Below are positions 46,159 to 57,200 of a stretch of 64,000 nt of DNA, one piece after another. This stretch comes from Oscheius dolichura (lineage: Eukaryota > Nematoda > Chromadorea > Rhabditida > Rhabditidae). The number at the start of each line of letters is the position of its first letter. Positions within the stretch are counted from its first letter, which is position 1. The position numbers and the translations under genes were made by a program. The stretch spans positions 6,882,001-6,946,000 of the forward strand of contig OW051496.1 of assembly GCA_932521035.1 (NCBI GenBank). The letters are read 5' to 3'. A model generated the notes under the pieces. That model searched no databases and had not been told where the DNA came from. It worked only from the letters and a program-made list of their open reading frames with translations.

Positions 46159-48619
46159 TTAGATTTTAAACGAATGCAGTGGATCGTTCTTTTTCTTGTT
46201 GAACTTCTTCTGATTAGTTGAATGGTACTTTTTCTGGTGCTCCTTTGACTTCTTCTTTTTAATTTTTGGAGTGCTAAAGTCCATTCCGCGCAATGTTTTT
46301 GGAACTGAAGTGTGATATTTTAAAAATATAAAAAAAACTAACCCATATATTCTGGAACATCAGATAAGGCAACAGAATGAAGCTTCAAATTAATTGGATT
46401 CTCATTTCTCGCTAACAAGTCCTTCTCTCGAGGATTATTGGTAAAATATCCTTCTAATTTGTGTGATTTGGCTAACTGCAAACAGGTATGAAAAATAAAA
46501 AGAAAATACCTCGAGCTTTATGTCACGTATTCTGGCCAGTTTAATAACTTTTTTTTTACATTTTAATAAAGCTTCTCTGGTTCTCAAAACAAACGAATCA
46601 AGTTCTTTAATTCGAATCTCATATGGTTGAAGAACTTCATGGCCAACTAAAAAAATCAACCTTGTTAAATAAATAACTACCTTGATTGTTGATCTCTTCT
46701 TGAACAGCATCTAATAATGGACGTTCTTCGGGTGTACAGAACGAAAGGGCTGTGCCCTTGTTCCAACCGCGCGCTGTTCTAAACATGATCATAACCAAAA
46801 CATTTTAAAAAATCACCTTCCCACTCGATGAATATAAATATCTGTTGAAATAGGGAAGTCAAAGTTGATAACATTTGATACATGATGAAAATCTATTCCC
46901 CTAGCAACCCCGGATTCTTTGTCTCTTGGCTTATCACGTTTTCTTCTCTTTTGCTGTAATATATAAAAATTGAAATTTTTATTATGAACAAACCACTGCT
47001 GTATCTTCAACAGTTTCTGTTTCTGCAACTGGCTGAGGAGCCATCATATCTTGAGCATCGCTAGCCAGAATAATGTTGTACAATCCCTCATTGAATTGAT
47101 TGATTACATGACAACGATTATTTGCTGGCATTTCAGAGTTTAAAATGCATGCCCTGATGCCGAATATGCGTAAAACCAAGGATAACCTGCAATAAAATAT
47201 ATAGAGCAAAATAATATATTACTTATAGCATCTGTCGGTATTATTTAAAAATATGATAGTTTTTCCTACAATTAATTTTAATTTAATCATAGCAACCATA
47301 ATTGTGAATCGTTCTTCTTCATTCTGACAAAGTATATGGTACTGCGAAAGCTGGTCGACACCAGGAAGATCACCTTCCTATATTAACCGATTTTATTATT
47401 CATAAAAGTCGTAATTATTTACCTTCAGTTTGATTGTGACTACTGGTCCTGTCATAAAAATTTTCTTCAATAGCGTCATATCATCCGTTAACGTAGCCGA
47501 AGTAAAGATGCACTGATACTTTGCAGGGAGATGCTGTTTGACTTTTCTAATGATTTCAATAAAAACATGACTAAAGCCGCTTACTTCATGTCATTTTCGT
47601 AGCCAAAGGATAAAAGAAGATCTGCTTCATCCAAGACTAAATGTCGAATATTTTTACAGAAATTGCTATTAATCTCGAGCATTTTCAACACTTTACCGGG
47701 TGTTGAAACAACAATATCAGGATGATCCTATAAAAATTAACTGGAAGCAAAGTTGTTGCCATTACGTTTTCCCAGACAGAACGTTCTTCTTCTCGTAGTT
47801 CCGACAGATTTAATGCTTGCAAAAACGGCAAGGGAGCAAGTAACTTTTGTAAAAGATTATAAATCTAGAAATAAAGTCACTAAACATGGTTAGCGTTCCT
47901 AACCTGTGTTGCTAGCTCTTTTGTAGGTGCAACAACTAGTCCAAAGGGTCCTTGACTATCAGGACTCTGAAACACCACATCATCAAACATAAAGTGCTTT
48001 TGTACAAACCTTTCTGTGCATAATGAGCTTTTGCAGGATAGGCAGAAGGAAGGCAGCTGTCTTTCCACTGCCGGTTCTGCCTCTAGCCATAACGTTCTTT
48101 CCTTCTAAAGCCATGGCGATTACAGATTCCTGCACCTGCGTTGGCTTCTCCCATCCGAGAACACCAATGACCTATAACCAACCATAAAGACGTTAAAAAT
48201 TTACCAACTTTTAAAAGGCGATCATCCAGATCAAAATCGGCGAACGTTTTCTGATTAGAAGTGAAGTCGACCGTTTCAACAGAAGGACCAATAACATCAT
48301 TCATCAGCTTCAGTCTTTTTCTAAAAACAAATTTGCCTCATCAGTTAAAAAAAAGCAATGTAGACCATATTCAGTGAACTTACGCGCTCTTTTCTCCTGC
48401 TTTTTTTTTATTCTGTTGCTGCCGTCTTTTTCTTTTCACTGGTTTGTCCTTTTCTTCAGTCTGAGGATCGGATATAACCTAAATTATAAGTATTAAACAA
48501 ATGTCTCTGGCATTTACATGTAAATCGGTTTCAGACTTCTTTGCTTTCTTTCTTTTCGGCTGCGATGCTTCACTGGAACCATTTTCCTTCTTAGCGTATT
48601 TCGATTTCTCGAGCTTCAT
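46159..48619 (-). CDS. DDX56: DEAD-box RNA helicase DDX56/Dbp9
   Basis: A nucleolar helicase for large-subunit ribosome assembly. After a Lys/Ser-rich N-terminus come [12 protein letters not shown], a Q-motif region ([20 protein letters not shown]), motif [33 protein letters not shown], the DEAD box in [16 protein letters not shown], the SAT motif in [37 protein letters not shown] and a basic tail. [16 protein letters not shown] with a preceding basic insert ([13 protein letters not shown]) is characteristic of the DDX56/Dbp9 branch. Many short introns. The start follows a TTTCCAG acceptor by two bases. Confidence 0.93.
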
Positions 48620-49077
48620 TGCTGGAAATTTGTAAGTAAAAACTGTAAGAAGAAAGAAAATGAAAGGCATTTTTTGAGTGTTTAGGCTATGTCGGCGCAA
48701 GACCTGTTCTCTCCATGATCTAGATCGGACGTCTTTTACTATTTCCATATTTTGGTTTTTAGCAACAAATAGTTGAAAAGAAAGCTAACAGGATTGCTAA
48801 AATAGGAAAGTAAACCAGCTATTTCTTTGCGAACGTTTTTCTATCTGTGACAACTGCGTTTTATAGTATGGGACTGCGCTTTATAGTATGGGAAACTGGC
48901 AAAAATGAGACAAAAACATAAAATTAGCATAGAAGTAGGCTAGGCAAGAAGTAAAATTGATTGAATGACGCTTGTTCTCCACAATATCCCGCCATTTCGC
49001 ATCATTCAATTTTTCTCTCATGTTGCTTTGTTTCTTTCCCGTGTTTTCTTTGTTACCTTTTTCATGAACACTTTCAG

Positions 49078-49515
49078 ATGCTGACATTTTGTCCAGACTG
49101 TGGAAGTATGCTTCAAATAGAAGAAGGCGATGAGTCTATGCGGTTTTCCTGCCCCTGCTGTCCATACGTGTGCCCCATTACAAAGCGAGTAAGTCATTTT
49201 CTCATCGTTTTTGAATGGCATTTCTTTCGTGTCCGTGATTTTCATTATTTTTTTCAGACCTCCAGTAAACTTTATCCCAAGCTCAAGGATCTAGACGAAG
49301 TCCTAGGAGGACCCAACGCATGGGACAGTGCTCAAATTACGAACGGTTAGTTAGTTTGTTTTTAGTTTATCGGTTTTTTCCCTGTAGAAAGGTGTCCAAC
49401 CTGTAGTCACGATCGTGCTTATTTTATGGAACTTCAAACGCGATCAGCGGACGAGCCTGCCACTATTTTCTACCGTTGCGCCAATACAGAGTGTGCACAC
49501 CGTTGGAAAGACTAA
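49078..49515 (+). CDS. POLR3K: RNA polymerase III subunit RPC10 (POLR3K)
   Basis: A TFIIS-like two-zinc-ribbon subunit that provides RNA cleavage and termination activity to Pol III. The N-terminal ribbon is FCPDCGSMLQIEEGDE with CPCCPYVCPI; the linker YPKLKDLDEVLGGPNAWD and the C-terminal ribbon CPTCSHDRAYFMELQTRS, ADEPATIFYRCANTECAHRW match the human protein closely, including the catalytic Asp-Glu of the S-ADE-P loop. Three exons. A TTTCAG acceptor ends immediately before the ATG, so the transcript is probably trans-spliced there. The stop overlaps an ATG (TAATG) of the next frame. Confidence 0.96.
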
Positions 49516-49565
49516 TGATTTTCCTCTTCATACAATTGATATTGTTTCTTGTACAGTGGCTCTTC
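49516..49565 (+). promoter_or_regulatory. Intercistronic spacer with trans-splice acceptor
   Basis: Fifty bases lie between the POLR3K stop and the best start of the next gene. It ends in TTGTTTCTTGTACAG at 49542-49556, a strong 3' splice acceptor with no donor partner needed inside either gene. This is the layout of a nematode operon processed by trans-splicing. Confidence 0.5.
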
Positions 49566-50296
49566 ATGATAGCCGGCATTTTTCACATTGTTCGTCGTTA
49601 TTGTTATCAGTTTCGTCTTGTGGGCCAGGAAATGGCCACGATTATTGGATATGCTGTTGCAAGGTTTGACTTTCATAAATTTATTTTCTTTAACAATTGT
49701 TTTAACTGCTACATTATAGCTCTGTATTCTTTGAGCTGATGCGGCTGGCTCACCAGTATCAAGCAGAAAGCGCCCTGTCTGAATGCTCACAAATCCAAAA
49801 CATCCTTGGACATTTCATTCCGTACCTGAAATGCAACCCTGCCATTTCTGCTAATTTTATTTGGCGTTTAAATGTGATAACTGTTGTAAGCAAGCTTATA
49901 ATAGAAGTTCTCGTCTTATTGGCTACAGCTGTAAGTTTTCACCAGTTTGAAAAAAAAACTATTTTCAGTTGGGTGAATCATTCGGGTCGTTTGTAAACTC
50001 ATTTTTCAACGAACTGTCGTGGCTCGTGTTTATTCCCTCAGTTTTCCTCTGTAGTATCGTTGTTTTGTTCTCTATATTGGCAATGTTTCGATACGAGTTG
50101 AGCATCTTCGGGTTCTTATCACTTCGGCCCTCAAGGTAGTCTCCGAGAAAAGAAATAACATCGATTTTTCAGTATTCCCATCGAAAAACCCTACACATCT
50201 CCCCCTCCGCCATATGAAACATCAACTACGACGGCCCATCTTCCCCCTCCAGCTTTCCGAATTGTGAAAGAGATGTATCAGCGCTTATCTCCATAA
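49566..50296 (+). CDS. Multi-pass membrane protein downstream of POLR3K
   Basis: The start MIAGIFHIVRRYCYQFRLV follows a strong acceptor by nine bases. Segments are ATIIGYAVAS, FELMRLAHQYQAESALSECS, helix VITVVSKLIIEVLVLLATA, a Gly/Phe-rich stretch LGESFGSFVNSFFNEL, helix WLVFIPSVFLCSIVVLFSI, and a proline-rich cytosolic tail with SPPPPYET, a possible WW-domain ligand. Four exons. The FNELSW...FIPSV and FRYELSIFGFLSLRPS blocks hint at chloride channel CLIC-like (CLCC1) proteins, but the link is weak. If the upstream ATG in TAATG is used, the protein gains 17 hydrophobic residues. Confidence 0.6.
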
Positions 50297-50349
50297 AACA
50301 CATTTCTTTTTCCGTTTCATTTATTAGCATGACATTTTGGTACTTTTTT

Positions 50350-50935
50350 TTATTGATCTTCCTTGTTGAGGAACCGAATTTCTTTCTGCCTTTTGAAGTA
50401 ACTACGAATTCCTCCAACTCCAGTTACCAGATTTAGGAACAAGCACGTAATCAAGGCACCAAGAACAACTAAAACTTTCGTTTAATTGTAAAAATTGAAT
50501 ATATCACTTACAAATTCTGGCCCAGTCATCGCTTCGACTATCCATACCGTTTTGCCAGCGTTCGAAGTATTTCCTCTCGTGGAAGAGCCACAACATGTAG
50601 ACAATACTGCCTACTTGGCCAACAAGCAACAGCAGCACCGTATAGTCTCTGCATACGGGTTTCGGGAGTGCCCATTGATTTAACGGCTTGAATCTTGAGC
50701 CGCTCTGGCGATACTCCTCGTTGCAGATCTCGCAATTCTTCTTCTGAGAGACGCAGACCCATTGATTGAGACACGTCTCGTGGATGTCTCCCACAGTTCC
50801 GATACAGCCACAGGGACGCATCATGACGCCGGTCTCCGACTGACAGATTCGACATGCACGGCGATTCAGTGAATCCGAACTAGACGTAGTCTGGCTAACA
50901 GACGCTTGAGTAGGTTCAACGGTTATATCCGCCAT
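50350..50935 (-). CDS. MARCH-type membrane RING-CH ubiquitin ligase
   Basis: A RING-CH (C4HC3) finger is followed by two membrane helices, as in MARCH2/3/8. The finger has CRICQSETGVMMRPCGCIGT, HETCLNQWV and CEICNEEY, with Cys-x2-Cys, Cys-x-Cys, His-x2-Cys and Cys-x2-Cys in order. Helices are VLLLLVGQVGSIVYMLWLF and VLVVLGALITCLFLNLV, with the loop DWARICK between. Such ligases ubiquitinate membrane cargo in ER and endosomes. Two exons; the start MADITVEPTQAS is the first Met. Confidence 0.9.
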
Positions 50936-51231
50936 TATAACCGACTGCTGTAGCGGCGGTTGATCAAGTAACTCATTCGTAGAAGGAGATAATCTTTATA
51001 CGTTTGATCTTGTTAGAACACACAGGATCAATGGACTGGCTAAATGTTTTTTAAAGATCAAGAGGCACTGTTTTATTGTTTTATTCCATCACAACGTAAA
51101 ACTGATACCCGCTGATGGCATATTAATAAGGAAAATACAAACTACATTTTGACGACTAGGTTAACCAATGGAAAGACAATTTTCACAGCTGGAGGTGGAA
51201 TTAATGGAAATAAAGAGGTTACGAGTAAGCT
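50936..51231. other. Intergenic region
   Basis: About 300 bases between the MARCH start and the FAF2 stop, both minus strand. Nothing else is seen. Confidence 0.4.
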
Positions 51232-53151
51232 TTATGCCAAGCAGTCTTGAATCATAACGACACAGGAATGATCGAGACCTTCATCGCGGAAAGTGCGCAC
51301 AGAAATGAAATCTGTAACGTCGATACCCTCAGAACGCAATTGTGTTGAGCGAATCTTATGATACCTGAAAAGAATGATAACAGAAAATGCTGAAATACAT
51401 ACCAGTCTGGAGCACAATGCACTTCCTTTCTAGGAAAATTGGTGAAGACACTGAAGTAAATTGGGCATTGCTCATGACTAAAAGCAGCTTCGAAAAGGGC
51501 CTTAAATATGTTAGGTTAAACATCACAACATCTTTTATCAACCTCCAAATTATCATTAGGACTGAATTTGCGATCTAGCCTAGCTCCTGAAGGGAACCGT
51601 ATCTGAATTCGAATCACTTCATTTCCATCAGGTTCAGTATAGGGGACAGCACCAATTTCAGCTTTACGCTTTTCCAATAGCTAGAAAATATTTGAATATA
51701 AAATTAAATCAAGGTATACCGTTTTACGATCTTCAACTTCTTGCTGCTTCTTTCTTTCCACCTCTACTGCTTCGGCTTTTTCACTTTCCAGGCGACGACG
51801 CTCCTGAATTCTGGCCCTGTCCTTGGCCGCACTTTCCTGATATTCCCTCTCTTGTTCTTCGCGGATACGTTGGTTTTCCTCGCGCTGAGCTTTCTGCATT
51901 CTTAGTAAGTTGAGTTGGGTCTGGTAATCTTCACAAGCCAGACGGAGATTGAGCGCAACTGTTTCTGGGTCGTAGACACCAGAAAGACGGAGCGCCTGTA
52001 GTCAATAGATGAGTTAAATAAAGTAAAGGGGATAAAGATTAGTTAGTAGAAAACTGTTAAAACATGCTTCTTTACAAGCGGCTTTTTAAATTATATCCGT
52101 TTAGCAAGGAAAATCTAATTCTGCAACGGAGCTAGAAACGATAAAACTTACGACAATAGGTGTGCTATTCCTAAATGTAATCAGCCCAAGAAGTGGTTCT
52201 CCATCAGAGCGAATATTACTCGCCACTGAAAGCAAATATAATATCAAAACGGTTTCCATCAAACAAACCAACTCGACCTTGAGCACTGGTGGTAGCTACT
52301 CCGAAAACAATAAGCTCCTGTTCCGCTATTAAATTTCTGATTAGCTCTGTATGCAACACATTATTTATAAAAGTTGCCGAATTCTGAATAGATTTTGATA
52401 AAATGCAACGTTTTCTTGTCTACCTTGCTATATGGATGATGTACGTACACCAACAACATTCTGAGATTACTTCTTGCAAAGCGAAGAACCTGAGACAACA
52501 AAATACTTGAATAAAACTTTTGGAAAAACTTACTTCATCATAAGAGCCTTGATAAAAATTTATTTTATTGCGAGTATCTCCAGTAAGACTATCATTGTAC
52601 CCTTGTATGAAACGTTCCACATCCCCCTTAGGATCTGTCAATGCTTGCCGAGAAGAACCAAAAATTTGAACTAGAGCAAACACTAAGTATAGACAAATGC
52701 TTAAACTCACATAAGCCTCCAATAATATCGTATAAAGTTGTTATTGCAAAGCGGAATGGTATCGAGAACAGTGTCATGATTGTATTCCACCAAGAGCCGC
52801 TCGTATTTCTTTGTTGAATAACCGGCCTTCTAATGCTTTGTTGCTCTCTCCGATCGTTTTCGATATTATGTTGTCCTTCATAGGTGTTCTGCAGTGATCC
52901 TCCTGTCTAAATAAAGTGTTGAACTTATCGAATCCGTAGTTTCATTAGGGAGTTTATTCGAAACACAAAATTTTGCATAATAAAAAAGATAAAATCTAAA
53001 TCAAATATTATGTACCCACCGAAAAGAACAATTGCACAGCATCTTCTAAATTGCCATCGCAATGATTCAAGTATTGTAACGCTTTGACTTCGTCTACTGC
53101 ACATACTTCTCTGAAGCTATTAATTTTTTCTGGCATATCCACTTCCGCCAT
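51232..53151 (-). CDS. FAF2: FAF2/UBXD8, p97 adaptor of ER and lipid droplets
   Basis: FAF2 recruits p97/VCP to ubiquitinated proteins at ER and lipid droplets. Order of domains: UBA (INSFREVCAVDEVKALQYLN then CDGNLEDAVQLFF), membrane hairpin (WWNTIMTLFSIPFRFAITTL), then TDPKGDVERFIQGY and FYQGSYDEVLRFAKRNLRM (UAS, thioredoxin-like), a charged coiled coil (REENQRIREEQEREYQESAA), and the C-terminal UBX domain (IRIQIRFPSGARLDRKF, FTNFPRKEV). At least ten exons. Length and order match the human protein. The start is MAEVDMPEKINSF. Confidence 0.92.
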
Positions 53152-53462
53152 GATATATCTGAAATACATAGTATATTTATAGATAGCTAAAAATGGATAG
53201 CAACAAATAACAAGGGGTAGAATTGCCAGAAATTTGTGAGGCAAAATTTCCTAATTTCTACTCAACGAATACGTCAACTATACGCAATTTGCCGCAGAAT
53301 ATAATCGCGTATATAATTTTCCAGCCGATAGCTTCCTCCACGGCCATTTCAAACGATCCGTTTCTTCTCCCGTTTTCGGAATCCATTTGTGTCTCTATAC
53401 TCTTCCGAATGAAAGAAGCTGATCCGCTATCCCACAAAAGAAAGAAATTTTTAGCTTCTATT

Positions 53463-54101
53463 ATGCCAGGAGAAGGTACCAGCCACAAAAAGAAGAGAGT
53501 TTCAAAAGACAGCCAAGAAGCAGACGACAGCTCATGGGAATGTTCGATGTGCACGTATCGAAACAAAAACGAAGCATTCAAATGTGAAATGTGCGACACC
53601 AGGTTGGTCTCGGCCTATAAGGCAAGAAAGAATTGTTCAGAAAAGGAACTTCCACGAGAAAACCGAAACTAAATGAAAACGTAGTAGAATTACAGAAAAC
53701 AATGCACAAGTTTGTTGTTCAACAACAAGAAAAAGCTGTCAACAGGTTCCTCCAAAAATATAAACATTCCCTGCCTTCCTTTCAGTTTCAGTATTCGGAA
53801 ACGGAACCAACACAGCTTGTCTCCTACAAATTCGAGGCATTCGCCTGTTTCTTCCTGCAGCAGTAACCGTTCAGTCCAGAATAAACCCAGAACAAAACGA
53901 GCAATGGTTCCCATCCCCGATATGTTCATCTACAGGTAAAAACAGTATTCCCCCATAAAAATAATGTTTAGAACATCTCCGAAAAAAACAACTGTAACTG
54001 TCAATAGTGAAACGGCTACCATCACTGAATATAGGAGGAAACCCATCACAGCGGAGAGAGTAGGCCCGCGGAAGATCCACGTGCCCACCTCGTCATCCTA
54101 G
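53463..54101 (+). CDS. RYBP: RYBP/YAF2 Polycomb PRC1 subunit
   Basis: RYBP/YAF2 defines non-canonical PRC1 and stimulates H2A ubiquitination. A RanBP2-type zinc finger (WECSMCTYRNKNEAFKCEMC) is followed after the intron by KGTSTRKPKLNE, identical in layout to human RYBP (KGTSTRKPRIN). The C-terminal part, TTVTVNSETATITEYRRKP, matches the region in RYBP that contacts RING1B (VTVGNVTVIITDFKEK). Four exons. A TTTTTAG acceptor nine bases upstream supports the start at MPGEGTSHKKKRV; an upstream Met at 53410 is an alternative. Confidence 0.9.
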
Positions 54102-54238
54102 TCACTTGTTCGGTTCTCCTTCATCCAAAAGATACTCATTTTACGTGTCTTTCAACTCAAATCTTATTAAAAAAGATGGAATCAGTGGGTATTGTGCATA
54201 ATTTATAGAAACATTTTTCACATAAAAATGTGCACAGG

Positions 54239-57200
54239 TCAAACGAGTGTCGAGGAGAAAATATTCTGCATAATTTGCGGTAGGTCGCCCGTATTTTTGC
54301 ACACGAAAGCCGTTCCTGCGGGTAGATTTTTCTGAAGTTTCTCTGCTTGCTCTCCTAACGATCCAATGAAGATTACAAAACTTCGAACATCGTCCGTCTT
54401 GTTCATAATATCCGTCAGATGGCGTGGTTTGATCCCTAGAAAATAAAAAAGTGCGTTGGGGAAGCTGTTCTAAAACTCACCGTAACGATCCAAATTGGCG
54501 TCGGAAATGAGGACGACGAGCTTCTCGTCGCTCTCCTCCTCCTCTTCCAATTCTTTTATCGCCACGTCCAGCCCCTCCACGGTGAAGTCGCCGCTCGAAC
54601 AATACTGAAACTCTGATTTGTTCTCTCCCAAAACGAGATACCTGTGTATGGGCCAGCATGGATTTCAGCACATTCAGCCGATCCTTATTGTTCTTGGGGT
54701 AATTGCCGTTGACCACGAACTGGGTGCAGGGGCTGTCCCCAGAATGGCCGACGATGTCGTAGAGGACCTTGTCCTCCTTGCCGTCCAGTGCCGTCATCAC
54801 GAGAAGGGCCGCCTCCAGCGACCTCTGCAGTCGCTTGTCATAGCCGTTGAACCGGTACATCGAGCCGGAGACGTCGAAGACAACCCGGAGTCGCTTGGCC
54901 TTCTCCTGTGGGGTTCCCGGCTCGGGTAGCTTGTCCAGCCGTCTCCTGAAATGGCTATCTCCCCCTGTCCCCATCCTCTCTCACCTGTAGATGTTCTTCT
55001 CCCCGGTTATCCCCTCGATCAGCTTCGAGTCGTCCAGGTCTCCCGAGGTTTGGTGCCTGGCCCAGAGCCTCTCCCTCCTCTTCGCCTCTAGCTGTTCCAC
55101 AATGCCCTTCAACCGCCCGCTCAGTCCTTCCACCTTCTTCCACAGCGAGTTGTAGGCGTCGGCGTCGTATTCCGACATTTCTATCTCCTAAAGTCTCTCC
55201 TCTCCATAGACAAAACCCCTCCCACCTTCAATTTCTTCTTGTATTCCGCCTTGGCTATCTCCCGGGCCTTTTCGAGAATGTGAGCCGGCACCTGCTGCTT
55301 GGCCAGTTCGGGCATCTGGTAGACATCATGGCCGGCGTCCAGTCGGAATGGTCCGCCGACTCCTCCCAGTCCTGCCGTATTGTAGCCTCCGGTGCCTCCC
55401 ATCCAGGTGTTTCCTCCCACGTGGGGAGCATTCAACGGGTCGAATTTTCCCAGCTTCGGTGTGTCCAGTTTCGATAGATCGAAATCCTTTTCATCCCGAG
55501 ACATTTCCATCCGAAGGTTCTCTTCCTCCCCTAGAAACTGATCATCCCAGGCGTCTGCCCGTCCCTACCGGCTATCATCTTCCTCCAACTCTCAAAAGAG
55601 GCGGCAATCGTCGAAGTCGATAACTCGTATGCCCGGATGGTGCCCGAGGTGTCCACGGAGACGAGTCTGTTCCCGTCCATTTGGGAGATGAAGAACGGCG
55701 TCTTCGACATCGTGGCCACCCACGACCTGAAGACCTCCTTTGCCCCCTCGGAAACGACTGGACTCACCCGTGATAGGTCTCGTATTTGGGACAGGGGACC
55801 GGCACGTACTGAACCACCCGGTTCTTCGTGTCCACCACCTCCAAGAAGCCGGAGACGTGGGAGAGAGGCACGTCAGGGCGGAGGGCCTCCTTCGGCACGT
55901 CCCAGTTCGGCTTCCCCGAGACGACAATGCCCCCTTCCAACACCGCCAGGTTCCGGTTGCTGTCCAGGTACTTCTTCGTGCTGTCGTCCGACAGATAGTA
56001 AGGTCGCCTGCTGTCCACCGCTTTCGGGGGAGACACCCTCACACAACCTTGAAGTTCACCCTAAAACAGCCATGTGAGCGAAAGGAAGTATTTCTAAACC
56101 GAGGATTCTGGTGAATTGCTCTTGACAAAGTAGTAGCCGTCGGCCTTCATGATGACCGAATTGTCGGACAAGGGCCTGACCGCCTGGAGACGAAGCTCAT
56201 CGGGTGTTTGGACTGTCGAAATCTTCCAGACGCCGTCCTCCTTCTTCAGGAGGGACAGCTGCCCGCTCTTGTCCTTGATCAGCCATCGTCCCTCTCCCGC
56301 CTCCATAATCTGCTCAATATCTTCCGTGTACTCCAATTTGGTCGAGGTTGTCGTCTTCGGGTCGAGGATTGTGATCGTGCGGCCTCCTCTCTCGTAGATG
56401 ACGGGACTGTCGCCTTTGATCATTCGCCAGCGATCTTCCGGAGAGAAATCTGGAACGAGATTACGGTATTCAGAAGGAGAGGGACCCACATTCGGTGATG
56501 TTATCCAGGAAGCTTTCACTGAGGCTCATTTCCCTGACCGTCTGGTCCTTCTTATTGTACAGTAGGGCCTTGTTACTCTAGAAAGCCTCTTGTATCCTCC
56601 TCAAAAAGAGCTGCCTACCACTTCCTCGTGTATAAGGATGTGTTCCTCTCCGAACTCGGACATCCGTATCCTCGGCTGATATTTCATCGGTCGTTTGGCC
56701 GACGCCAGCAGAGGGTGGATGTTGATCCCCTGGACCTGCTGGGCGAATTCCAGGTCCTTGATGGAGTAGAGACGAGGTGGATTGACCGTGGAGATGAAGA
56801 GACGGTCACCGGAGAAGAGGGCATCCGAGGTCAGGTTGGAATCCAGCATTGGTATCCGCCACATGCACTCCTGAAGGAGGAAGACACAGTTAGACAGCCG
56901 GGCCGGCCACTTGCCTGCTCTGTGAAGAGATTCGACCTCATGTGTTCTTTGTACAGTTCCATCGTCTCCACTCCTACTTCTATCGGTTTCTAAACATATA
57001 ATTGGCCATTCCCTTCTCTCCTCCTACCCCTTGATTAATGGGATAGGTGACGGGATGCCCGGCCTCCACGGCGTCTCTTGTTCCCCATCTGCCCAGGCTC
57101 TGCAACGGTCCCAGAGTGAACTTCTCCGACAAGACGACCCCCTCTATTCGATCGACACCTACAGATTGCGTACATTTTTATTCAAAAACAACAACTAGCC

